64,000 nucleotides of DNA, taken from contig CAVQVG010000014.1 of NCBI GenBank assembly GCA_963717125.1, forward strand, positions 1 through 64,000, given 5' to 3'. This DNA is from RYN-230 sp963717125. GTDB taxonomy: Bacteria; Actinomycetota; Actinomycetes; Streptosporangiales; Streptosporangiaceae. The stretch's first letter is position 1. The number at the start of each line of letters is the position of its first letter. The notes beneath the pieces are model-generated. The model was not told where the DNA came from, ran no database searches, and saw only the letters and a list, made by a program, of their open reading frames with translations. Made by a program: the position numbers and the translations under genes. Below are positions 9,466 through 17,408 of this stretch, in pieces.

Positions 9466-11115
9466 TCACTTCTGCGCCGGGGTGAGCCGGGCGGAGATCC
9501 AGCCGATGTCCGGCTGGATGTACACGGCCGGGGCGCCGTAGGCGTTGGACACGGTCGGGATGTTGCCGACGAAATGCCCGTTGAACTCGATTTCGTTCTG
9601 CGACTCCCACATGGGGATCAGCGGCAGGTCCTGGGCGAAGATCTTCTCGATCTTGTAGAAGTCGGGCTTCTGCACCGCCGGGTTGGTGGTCGAGCCGATC
9701 TGCGCCAGCAGAGAGTCCACCTGGGGGTTCTTGTACCGCTCGAAGTCACCGACGGTGTCCGCCGCGCCGATCGGGCGGGTGACCTGGCTGTCGATGATCG
9801 AGTAGTAGTACGACCACGGGTCCGGCGTGTACCCGAAGCTGTCCAGCAGCAGCTGGAAGTTCCCGTTGTCCTGGTCGGAGATGAACGCGGTGTACGCCTC
9901 CTGGTCGATGGACAGGTTGATGCCGGCCGGCTTGAGCTCCTGCTGCATGATCTGCAGATCGCTGAGGTAGTCGGTGTAGCCGGCCACCATCTTGACGGTG
10001 AGGTTGAGCGGGGTCTTGATGCCCGCCCTGGCCAGGATGCCCTTGGCCGTCGTCGCGCTGGCGGCCGGGAACTTGTCGCCGGACAGCGACGGGTCGAGCA
10101 CGGAGTTGTAGTTCGGCGTGATCAGCGCCTCCGGGTTGGTGGCCGGGGCGTACCCGTTGTAGACGGTGTCGCTGATGTAACTGCGGTTGACGGCCGCGCT
10201 GATGGCCTGCCGGACGGCCAGTTTGGTGGTCGGCCCGGTGGCCATGTTGGTGACCAGGAACGTGGTCGCCAGCGGGATATCGCTGACCACGAACTTCGGG
10301 TCCTTGGCCAGGTAGACCTTCTTGATGTTCGGGATGTAGGCGCCGGTCCAGTCCAGCTGGCCGGCCTCGATGGCCGCGTCCAGCGTGGTGTTGCCGCTGT
10401 AGGAGATGAACCGGACCGTCTTGAAGTGCGGCAGGCCCGGCACGTAGTAGTGCGGGTTCGCGGTCAGCTCGAACACCTGCGGGCTGAACTTGCTCAGCAT
10501 GTAAGCGCCCGTGCCCACCGGGTGCTCGTTGAGGAACGTGGCCGGGTCCTTGACCGACGTCCAGATGTGCTCGGGCAGTATCTCCACCCGGCCCAGCGCG
10601 TAGTAGGCGTCGGTGTAGGCGGACTTGGTGAAGTTGATCGTGACGCCGTAGGTGCCGTCCGCCTTGACGCTGGCCAGCGGCAGGCCGAACTTGTTCAGCG
10701 CCACGGCGTGCAGCGCCTGGTCGAACGTGAACACCACGTCGGTGCTGGTGAACGGCTTGCCGTCGGTCCACTTCACCCCGTGCCGGAGTTGCACGGTGAG
10801 CGTCTTGCCGCCGTTGGACCACGCGTAGCTGGTGCCCAGCCAGGGCTTGATGTCGCCCGCCTTGGCCGTGTTGTAGAAGAACAGCGGCTCGTAGATCATG
10901 CCGTTGGTGGCGTCCTCGGAGTTCGGCGAGTACAGGTTGAAATCATCGGGGTAGGCGGTCGCCCCGGTGGCGACCGTGAGCACGCCGGTGGGCCCGGACG
11001 ACGATGAGCTGGAACCGCTGCCGCTACCGTTGCTGCTGCAGGCGGCCAGCAGACCCACCGCCACAATGGTGGCGCCGGCGGCCATCGCATGAACGCGCCA
11101 GGGTCTCGACAACAT
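9466..11115 (-). CDS. Extracellular solute-binding protein, family 5 (lipoprotein)
   Basis: 549 residues. Lipoprotein signal: basic N-terminus, hydrophobic ATIVAVGLLAAC with lipobox LAAC (Cys26), then a Ser/Gly-rich linker. The family-5 fold is recognisable from YPDDFNLYSPNSEDATNGMIYEPLFFYN-type N-lobe, VQLRHGVKWTDGKPFTSTDVVFTFDQ and LLDSFGYTPDPWSYYYSII. ATG at 11115 is preceded by GAGGGA at a normal distance. First gene of a five-gene transporter plus alpha-galactosidase operon controlled from 11116-11369, where a LacI-type operator is present. Predicted ligand: (galacto)manno-oligosaccharide, from context only. Confidence 0.85.
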   Translation of the reverse strand: MLSRPWRVHAMAAGATIVAVGLLAACSSNGSGSGSSSSSSGPTGVLTVATGATAYPDDFNLYSPNSEDATNGMIYEPLFFYNTAKAGDIKPWLGTSYAWSNGGKTLTVQLRHGVKWTDGKPFTSTDVVFTFDQALHAVALNKFGLPLASVKADGTYGVTINFTKSAYTDAYYALGRVEILPEHIWTSVKDPATFLNEHPVGTGAYMLSKFSPQVFELTANPHYYVPGLPHFKTVRFISYSGNTTLDAAIEAGQLDWTGAYIPNIKKVYLAKDPKFVVSDIPLATTFLVTNMATGPTTKLAVRQAISAAVNRSYISDTVYNGYAPATNPEALITPNYNSVLDPSLSGDKFPAASATTAKGILARAGIKTPLNLTVKMVAGYTDYLSDLQIMQQELKPAGINLSIDQEAYTAFISDQDNGNFQLLLDSFGYTPDPWSYYYSIIDSQVTRPIGAADTVGDFERYKNPQVDSLLAQIGSTTNPAVQKPDFYKIEKIFAQDLPLIPMWESQNEIEFNGHFVGNIPTVSNAYGAPAVYIQPDIGWISARLTPAQK

Positions 11116-11144
11116 TGGTGATTCCCTCTTTCCTTTAGCCCTGT

Positions 11145-11161
11145 TTCCAAGCGCATTGGAA
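11145..11161. promoter_or_regulatory. Inverted repeat TTCCAA-N5-TTGGAA upstream of the binding-protein gene
   Basis: TTCCAA (11145-11150) and TTGGAA (11156-11161) are exact inverted arms around GCGCA, about 30 nt upstream of the ATG at 11115. It differs from the CTATACCGGTTAAG operator and may be a second regulator site or a leader hairpin. Confidence 0.4.
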
Positions 11162-11300
11162 TAGTGAGGCGGCACGTCGCCTCCGTAGTGCGCGCAGGCT
11201 ACGGAGGTCCTGGCCGCCGCCGAATCAGCGTGAGTCTTCTGTTATCGGCCCGGGGTGTGGCGTGTCGGCCGTTGCCCGGGATCGCCGGCGTTTGACTGAG

Positions 11301-11328
11301 CGAAGCACTATACCGGTTAAGTGTCAAC
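11301..11328 (-). promoter_or_regulatory. LacI-type operator/promoter O1, for the transporter operon
   Basis: Contains CTATACCGGTTAAG (11308-11321), a near-palindrome centred on CCGG, overlapping a minus-strand TTGACA (11322-11327). The whole 28-bp segment is the exact reverse complement of 12697-12724. Position, about 190 nt upstream of the binding-protein ATG and immediately downstream of the lacI gene, fits the operon promoter with an operator between -35 and -10. Confidence 0.75.
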
Positions 11329-11369
11329 CCTCGGCCGACGCCAATGTTGCGGCCGGATGGCGTAGGGGG

Positions 11370-12428
11370 TTAGACGGGCTGGGCTGGGTGGGCGGGGACC
11401 CTGGGGACCCGTAGGGCCCGGGGGGCGGGCCCGGTGCTGCCGCGGACGGTGAGCACGGCCATGGGCTCCTGGAAGTTGCCCACTTCGGCGCCGGCCGCCG
11501 CCTGCACCAGGGCGCGGGCGGCGTGCCCGCCGTAGGCGGCGACGTCCCTGGTCAGCGCGCTCAGCGGCGGGTGCACGACTTCGCAGAACGCCGAGTCGTC
11601 CCACGCCACGACGGACAGCTCAGCCGGCACCTCGACGCCCAGCTGCTGGGCCGCGCTGAGCCCGGACACCGCCATCAGGTCGTTGTCGTACAGGATCGCG
11701 GTGGATGGCTCGCCGCTGTTGAGCAGTTCCCGGGTGACCGCGGCGCCGTTCTCCCCGGAGTAGTCGCCCTCGCGCAGCACCCCGTGCACCCCGACCGCCT
11801 GGGCGGCCGCGCGGAACGCATCGGTGCGGATCTTGGTGTGCCAGAGCCGGGGCGGCCCGGTGACCCGCGCGATGCGCCGGTGCCCGGCCGCGGCCAGGTA
11901 CTCCACTACGGCTCGGATAGCGGCCGCGTCGTCCTGCCAGATCGCGGGCAGCGACCCGGCGCCGGCCGGGTCGCCGATGACCACGGCGGGCATCCGGAGT
12001 TCCTCCAGCACCCCGACCCGCCGGTCACCGATCTGCAGGTCGACCAGGAACACGCCGTCCACCCGGCGCTGCGCCCACCAGGACCGGTACAGGGCGATCT
12101 CCGCGTCCTGGTCCTCGGCCATGGTGAACAGCAGCGCGGTGTGGTCGCCGGACAGCTCGGCCTGGATGCCGGAGATGAGCTGGGTGAACCAGGGCTCGAC
12201 ACCGAGCGTGCGGGCGGGCCGGTCGATGATCAGGCCGAACGCGCCGGCCCGGCCGTCGGACAGCGCGCGGGCCGCGCTGTTCGGCTGGAAGCCGATCTCC
12301 GCGGCGATGGCCAGGATGCGTTCCCGGGTGGCGGCGGACACGCCGGGCTGCCCGTTCAGCGCGAACGACACGGCGGCCTTGGTCACTCCGGCGCGGCGCG
12401 CGATGTCCGCGATGGTCGGACGCTTCAC
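11370..12428 (-). CDS. LacI-family transcriptional regulator
   Basis: 352 residues. N-terminal helix-turn-helix TIADIARRAGVTKAAVSFALNG (about 5-26), hinge SAARALSDGRAGAFG, then a periplasmic-binding-protein-like sensor (VDGVFLVD, RIARVTGP, YDNDLMAVSGLSAAQQLG, VVAWDDSAF). GTG at 12428 has GGGAGG six nt upstream. It lies between the transporter operon (same strand) and the GH5-like gene (divergent). A CTATACCGGTTAAG-type palindrome before each target and none elsewhere in the window suggests it is the local repressor; the inducer is probably a manno-oligosaccharide. The C-terminus after ~330 is Pro/Arg-rich and probably not structured. Confidence 0.85.
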   Translation of the reverse strand: MKRPTIADIARRAGVTKAAVSFALNGQPGVSAATRERILAIAAEIGFQPNSAARALSDGRAGAFGLIIDRPARTLGVEPWFTQLISGIQAELSGDHTALLFTMAEDQDAEIALYRSWWAQRRVDGVFLVDLQIGDRRVGVLEELRMPAVVIGDPAGAGSLPAIWQDDAAAIRAVVEYLAAAGHRRIARVTGPPRLWHTKIRTDAFRAAAQAVGVHGVLREGDYSGENGAAVTRELLNSGEPSTAILYDNDLMAVSGLSAAQQLGVEVPAELSVVAWDDSAFCEVVHPPLSALTRDVAAYGGHAARALVQAAAGAEVGNFQEPMAVLTVRGSTGPAPRALRVPRVPAHPAQPV

Positions 12429-12785
12429 GTGTGCCTCCCAGCGGCCGCCATCCGGCCCGGCGTTCTGGCGCGGGGCCGCCCTACGGGCAACGGCGTCCGT
12501 GCGGACGGCGCTCGCGTACCCCCCGGGCCCCCGGCTCCCTGCGCTGGCCAGTGTAATCAGCCAGTGTAACCAGCACCCCGCGCGCCGTCACCGGCCTGCC
12601 CGCCTGCTCGGCGCCGCCAAACCGCAGCCGCCGCCTCCGGCGGGCCAGCATCGGCCGCGGTTGACCTAGCCGCCTGCCGCGGGCATTTAAATGGACGTTG
12701 ACACTTAACCGGTATAGTGCTTCGATCACATTGGCTCTGGGGTGCGGGGCGCCAAACCGGGAACCAGGGAGAGGAGCCGTCCATC
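12429..12785. other. Divergent regulatory region lacI / GH5-like gene
   Basis: 357 bp between divergent genes. Apart from O2 at 12697-12724 I see an AT-rich patch (CATTTAAATGG, 12684-12694), unusual here and possibly part of a promoter, and a Shine-Dalgarno-like GAGAGGAG about 12768-12775. No further gene is apparent. Confidence 0.5.
12697..12724 (+). promoter_or_regulatory. LacI-type operator/promoter O2, for the GH5-like gene
   Basis: CTTAACCGGTATAG (12704-12717) preceded by TTGACA (12698-12703). Exact reverse complement of 11301-11328 over 28 bp. It lies 62 nt upstream of the ATG at 12786. TTGACA is the likely -35; the TATAGT that follows after only 9 bp is too close to be its -10, so the operator probably sits in the spacer. 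Confidence 0.75.
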
Positions 12786-14737
12786 ATGCAGAGGAACGCC
12801 GCCAAGCTCACGGTGGGCGGGCAGCCAGCCAGTTGGCTGGGGGTCAACTTCTGGTCCCGCACCGGCGGCCCGCTGATGTGGCGGAACTACGACGCCCAGG
12901 TGATCCGCGATGAATTGCGGCTGCTCCGCCAGCACGGGCTGACCATGACCCGGTCGTTCTTCTACTGGCCGGATTTCATGCCAGAACCCGACCGCATCGA
13001 CGAGCAGATGGCCGCCCGGTTCGCCGACTTCCTCGACCGGCACGCCGAAGCGGGCCTGACTACGGTGCCCACGTTCCTGGTCGGCCACATGTCCGGGGAG
13101 AACTGGGACCCCGCCTGGCGGGCCGGCCGCGACCTGTACTCCGACGTGTGGATGGTGGCCCGGGAAGCGTGGTTCGCCGGCGAGATGGCCCGCCGGTTCG
13201 GCGGCCACCCGGCGGTGTGCGGCTGGCTGGTGTCCAACGAGATGCCGATCTACGGCGGCGAGGACCGGCCCCGCGAGACGATCTCGGCCTGGGCGCAGCT
13301 GATCATCAACGCGGTGCGCGCGGCCGGCGCGACCCAGCCGATCTCGCTCGGCGACGGCGGCTGGGGGCTGGAGGTGACCGGGGTGGACAACGGCTTCTCA
13401 GTCGCGGACAGCGCCCGGCAGTGCGATTTCCTCGGCCCGCACGTCTACCCGGTCGGTGACGATATGATCCGCCAGCACTACGCGGCCGCCTGGGCCTGCG
13501 AGCTGTCCTCCACCTATGGCACCCCGGTGGTGCTGGAAGAGTTCGGCGTCAGCTCGGATTTCACCGCCGACAGCAACGCCGCGGCCTACTACCGGCAGGT
13601 CCTGCACAACTCGCTGCTGGCCGGTGCGACCGGCTGGATGGCCTGGAACAACACCGACTACGACAACTTGCCCGGGCAGGACCCGTACCGGCATCACGCG
13701 TTCGAGATGCACTTCGGGCTCACCGACGCCGCCGGGCGGCCCAAGCCGCAACTCGGCGAGATGGCCGCCTTCGCCGCGATCCTGGGCCAGGTCGGCGGCA
13801 CGCGGTGCGCCCGCGCGGACAGCGACACCGCCCTGGTCGTGCCCTCCTATCTGGACACGGTGTACCCGTTCACCCAGCCGGAGGACCGCACCTATCTGGC
13901 CCAGGTGCTGCGCCAGGCCTACATCTGCGCCCGCCTGGCCGACCTGCCGCCGGCGCTGACCAGGGAAAGCGACGGCATCGGCCACGACGCCCGGCTCTAC
14001 CTGCTGCCCTCGGCCAAGCAACTGCTCACCCCCACCTGGCATGAGCTTGAGGACCTGGCCGCGGCCGGCGCGGTCGTCTACGTGTCGTACTCACCCGGAC
14101 CGCACGGGGTGCACGCCGGGCCCTGGTACGCCCGGCTGAACGGCATGTTCGGGGTCGAGCACCAGCTTGGCTACGGCGCTCCCGCCCGGGTCGAGGGCCC
14201 GGACGTCACGTTCACGCTGACCCAGGACTTTGGCGGCCTCCCGGCCGGCGCCCAGCTCACCTTCCCCGCCGCGGGCACCGGGCGCAGCCGCAGCTACCTG
14301 CCGGTCCGCCCGGACGGCGCCGAGGTGCTGGCTACCGACGGCGCGGGCCGCCCGCCCTGCTCGTGCGCCGGACCGGCCCGGGCGCACTCATCCTGTGCAC
14401 CTACCCGGTGGAGTACATGACCGCGCTCACCCCGGAGGTGAACCCGTCCGCGGTCAGCACTCTGTACGACGCGCTGGCCACCTACGCCGGGGTGGGCCGG
14501 CGGGTCGCGGTGGACGACCCCCGGGTGGCGGCGGACGTGCTGGTGCACGCCGACGGCCGCCAGTTCGCCTGGCTGGTCAGCCACGCCGCGGAGCCGGTGA
14601 CGGTCAAGCCACAGCTCACCGCGGGCACGCGGCTGTGCGACCTGGCTGGTGGTCCGGCCAACGGGACGATTATCCTGCCTGCGTTCGGGGTCGGCGTCTT
14701 CCGCGTGGAGAGCGGGGACGCCGGGCCTGAGCAGTGA
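12786..14737 (+). CDS. GH5-like (clan GH-A) glycosidase, cytoplasmic, frameshifted
   Basis: ATG at 12786. A TIM-barrel glycosidase: VSNEMPIYGG supplies the acid/base Glu152 and VVLEEFGVSSDF the nucleophile Glu252, with HVYP (~219) and a Trp-containing AWNNTDYDN strand. After about residue 520 the reading frame turns Cys/Ser/Ala-rich, while the -1 frame continues coherently (LVRRTGPGALILCTYPVEYM to VGVFRVESGD) to TGA at 14737. Adding one base near 14346-14362 (CCGCCCGCCC) gives about 650 aa including a C-terminal beta-sandwich-like part. No signal peptide. Possibly related to GH5 subfamily 18 beta-mannosidases (from memory); predicted to cleave imported manno-oligosaccharides. Confidence 0.75.
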
Positions 14738-14770
14738 CATCCGTCCCGGCCGACGTTCCGCGGAGCCGCT

Positions 14771-15760
14771 ATGCCCTGGTTCGACCTGCCCCTAGCTGAC
14801 CTGCGCACCTACCGCACCGCTACCGAGGAGCCACCCGGGCTGGACGAATGGTGGCGCAGCCAGCTGGACAAGGCGCGGGCGCTGGCCGAGGCGCCCACGG
14901 TGACCAGGTACGAGCCGGCCGGGTACGGGCCGGCCGAGGTCTACGACGTGGCGTTCTCCGGCGCCCGCGGGGACCGGATCCGGGCCTGGTACATCCGCCC
15001 GCCAGCCAGCGCGGACGGCGCCACCCCGGTGGTGGTCAAGTTCATCGGCTACGGCGGCGGCCGCGGGCTGCCCGCCGACCACATGCTGTTGCCCGCCGTC
15101 GGCTACCCGGTCTTCGTGATGGACAGCCGGGGCCAGGGCGGCCGGTGGACCATCGGGGCGACCGGGGACCAGCCCGGCGAAGGCCCGGAATACTCCGCGG
15201 TCATGACGCGCGGGCTGGACAGTCCGGAGGGCTACTACTTCACCCGGCTGTTCACCGACGCGGTGCGCGCGGTCGAGACGGCCGCCGAACTGGCGGGCGG
15301 TCCCGGCGGCGGCGCCGGCCCGGCCCGGATCGCGGTGACCGGGGTCAGCCAGGGCGGCGGGCTGGCGCTGGCCACGGCCGGCCTGCTCGGCGACGCGGTC
15401 ACGGTCTGCCACGCGGACGTGCCGTTCCTGTGCGACATTCAGCGCGGCATCACCACCGCGCCGGCCATGCCCTACGCCGAAGTGGCCGAGTTCCTGGCCA
15501 CGCAGGTGGGTTACGAGGCCACCGCGCTGGACACGCTGCGCTACGTGGACTGCGCGCTGCTCGCCCGCCGGATCACCGCCCAGTCCCTGCTCAGCGTCGG
15601 CCTGATGGATACGATCTGCCCGCCGTCCACGGTGTTCGCCGCCTACAACGAGATCACCGCACCGAAGGACATCGCGGTGTTCAGCTTCGGCGTGCACGCC
15701 GTGCCGCCCACCCATCTGGAGCACCAGCTCCGCCACCTGCGCACCCACCTTCCCAGCTGA
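14771..15760 (+). CDS. CE7-type acetyl-xylan/mannan esterase (alpha/beta hydrolase)
   Basis: 329 residues without signal peptide. CE7 family signatures: the RGQ motif in MDSRGQGG (~116-123), nucleophile elbow GVSQGGG (~194-200), acid Asp in VGLMDTICPPSTVFAAYN, and a C-terminal HAVPPTHLEHQ in place of the usual His-Glu. The family deacetylates short acetylated oligosaccharides and cephalosporin C. It follows the GH5-like gene by 33 nt on the same strand, so the pair is probably one operon under O2. Predicted role: removing O-acetyl groups from imported (galacto)gluco-manno-oligosaccharides. The catalytic His position should be confirmed by alignment. Confidence 0.82.
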   Translation: MPWFDLPLADLRTYRTATEEPPGLDEWWRSQLDKARALAEAPTVTRYEPAGYGPAEVYDVAFSGARGDRIRAWYIRPPASADGATPVVVKFIGYGGGRGLPADHMLLPAVGYPVFVMDSRGQGGRWTIGATGDQPGEGPEYSAVMTRGLDSPEGYYFTRLFTDAVRAVETAAELAGGPGGGAGPARIAVTGVSQGGGLALATAGLLGDAVTVCHADVPFLCDIQRGITTAPAMPYAEVAEFLATQVGYEATALDTLRYVDCALLARRITAQSLLSVGLMDTICPPSTVFAAYNEITAPKDIAVFSFGVHAVPPTHLEHQLRHLRTHLPS

Positions 15761-15811
15761 CCACGGGCCGCCTGACCGCGCGGGTATGACGCGCGGCGGT
15801 CTGGTCAGCTG
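15754..15811. terminator. Bidirectional terminator between convergent genes
   Basis: CAGCTGACCA (15754-15763) pairs with TGGTCAGCTG (15802-15811), and an inner GACCGCGCG/CGCGCGGCGGTC arm extends the stem. It includes the stop codons of both convergent genes (esterase and mannanase), so it can act in both directions. No U-tract. Confidence 0.7.
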
Positions 15812-17181
15812 GCCGCGGCCATCGCCTTAGCGTGCGCGCTGAGCAGCTCCGCCGCCGCGTTGGTGCTGTTGCCCGGGTCGTTGTCCCAGATGATCCGGTA
15901 GCCGTCGTAGTCCGGATAGAACGAGCCGTCGTCCACCCGGGAGGTGAGCAGCCAGAACTGGTCGCCGGCCCCGCCGTTGTCCAGCACGGCGGCGGTCCAG
16001 GCCTGGTAACCCGCGTCGCGGGCCGCCTCGTCGGCGATGCCCTGGGACGCGTCGATGGCCAGCCCGTACTCCTCGATCACCACCGGCTTGTGCAGCGCGG
16101 CTCCGTCCGAGATGTGGTTGGTGATCCAGGTGACGCCCCAGCTGACCGGGTCGGTCCCCGGCTTGGCCGACGGATTCTCGCCCCAGCCCTGCGGGTAGAG
16201 GTGCACGGTGCCGTAATCGATGGTGGGCAGCGCGAGGAAGTCCTTCCAGCGGTCTCCCTCGTAGTTGGAGTACGGGTAGTCGGAGTTGCCCGGGTCGCCG
16301 TAGAAGCCCTCGTCCCCGGTCGTGACAAGCTGCCGCGGGGCCAGTTCCTTGACGTACGCACTGGTCTCGGTGACCCAGGTCAGCAGCCGTTCCCCGGTCT
16401 TGTCGCTCCGGCTGCGCGGCTCGTTGGCCAGCTCGAACGTCATGATCGTCGGGTCCTCGTTATAGCGCCGCCCCGTGTACCGGTTGAACCGGGTCAGCAC
16501 GTACCGCACATACGCGCGGTAGCAGTCCTGGATGGACTTGGTGCTGTAGAACATGTCGTGGTTGACCGCGGCGCCGTAGGAGTCATCGGGCAGGCCGAGG
16601 AACCACGTCACGTACTGGGCCATGCCGCCGTAGTCAGGCCAGTTGTTGACCAGCGCGAGGACCAGCCGGATGCCCAGCGTGCCCGCCTTGAAGACGGCGT
16701 AGTCGAGAGAGTCGAACGCGGCGTTGTCGTACACGTAGGGTCGCGGCTGCAGAGCCGTGTAGCCGTTGCCGGAGCCGTCCGCGAACGCCCAGGCCCGGAC
16801 CACCGCGAGGGAGGCGGCGGCGGCGTCGTTGAGCGCGCTGTCGATCATGTAGTGCGACTGTTGATGCAGGTAGTAGGTGTTGGTGCCGCCGAACCGCCAG
16901 GCCGAGCCGCCGACGTGGAAGCTCCCGTCGCGGGCGGTGACGAACTGCGGCGGTGGATGAGGATAGCCGCCGGGGACCAGGCCGGCCCCCGGTGCCGTCG
17001 TGCGGTCCGGCCGGGCCGCGGCCACGGTGGCCGCCCCGGCCGGGAGTGCTCCGGCGCCGAGCGCGAGGCCCGCCGCGCCCGCGAAAGTGCCGGCGATCAG
17101 GGCCCGCCGGGTGGTGCCCCGGCCGGGGCCGGTCGCGTCGGGACCGGGCCCGCCCGGCCCGGGGGTTAACCGTGCAGCCAT
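15805..17181 (-). CDS. Secreted GH5 endo-beta-1,4-mannanase (Tat substrate)
   Basis: 458 residues. Tat signal: TTRRALIAG then a hydrophobic Ala/Gly-rich stretch ending ALPAGAATVA (~residues 22-52). The mature domain has GH5_7-like signatures: WRFGGTNTYYLHQQ, FELANEPRSRS with the acid/base Glu, TVHLYPQGW, and VVIEEYGLAID with the nucleophile Glu; TFELANEP and HLYPxxW are characteristic of mannanases rather than cellulases. ATG at 17181. Two copies of the local operator lie 103-163 bp upstream. It would depolymerise extracellular mannan to feed the ABC transporter. An alternative is another GH5 endo-glucanase. Confidence 0.8.
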   Translation of the reverse strand: MAARLTPGPGGPGPDATGPGRGTTRRALIAGTFAGAAGLALGAGALPAGAATVAAARPDRTTAPGAGLVPGGYPHPPPQFVTARDGSFHVGGSAWRFGGTNTYYLHQQSHYMIDSALNDAAAASLAVVRAWAFADGSGNGYTALQPRPYVYDNAAFDSLDYAVFKAGTLGIRLVLALVNNWPDYGGMAQYVTWFLGLPDDSYGAAVNHDMFYSTKSIQDCYRAYVRYVLTRFNRYTGRRYNEDPTIMTFELANEPRSRSDKTGERLLTWVTETSAYVKELAPRQLVTTGDEGFYGDPGNSDYPYSNYEGDRWKDFLALPTIDYGTVHLYPQGWGENPSAKPGTDPVSWGVTWITNHISDGAALHKPVVIEEYGLAIDASQGIADEAARDAGYQAWTAAVLDNGGAGDQFWLLTSRVDDGSFYPDYDGYRIIWDNDPGNSTNAAAELLSAHAKAMAAAS

Positions 17182-17283
17182 ACCGCACCTCCTGCTGGTA
17201 CGAAGACGGCCCGGCCGGTGCCGCGCCGTCGCGGGAACCAGGTGACCGCCGGGCAGACCCGGGGCTCAGAGAAGATGACATCA

Positions 17284-17297
17284 CTTGACCGGTTTAG
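17284..17297 (-). promoter_or_regulatory. LacI-type operator O3 (proximal), mannanase promoter
   Basis: CTTGACCGGTTTAG matches CTTAACCGGTATAG at 12 of 14 positions and lies 103 bp upstream of the mannanase ATG. It pairs with O4 at about 47 bp centre to centre. Confidence 0.65.
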
Positions 17298-17330
17298 CGT
17301 CAATACCCAAAAAGGCAGTGACCGATATTT

Positions 17331-17344
17331 CTATACCGGTTTAG
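17331..17344 (-). promoter_or_regulatory. LacI-type operator O4 (distal), mannanase promoter
   Basis: CTATACCGGTTTAG matches CTATACCGGTTAAG at 13 of 14 positions. The intervening 17298-17330 is the most AT-rich stretch nearby (AATACCCAAAAAGG, GATATTT), a likely promoter core on the minus strand. Confidence 0.7.
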
Positions 17345-17408
17345 GTAGCCGGTCCCAGGACAGCCGGCCGTCCCGGGTCAGCGTCAGCCCGTGGCCCGTC
17401 CCGCCCGG

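Noticed and set aside
8788..11007. 739-aa plus-strand ORF
   Set aside because: Antisense shadow of the permease and binding-protein genes.
12698..12718. TTGACA plus TATAGT as a complete sigma-70 promoter
   Set aside because: Spacing is 9 bp; a real -35/-10 spacer should be 16-18 bp.
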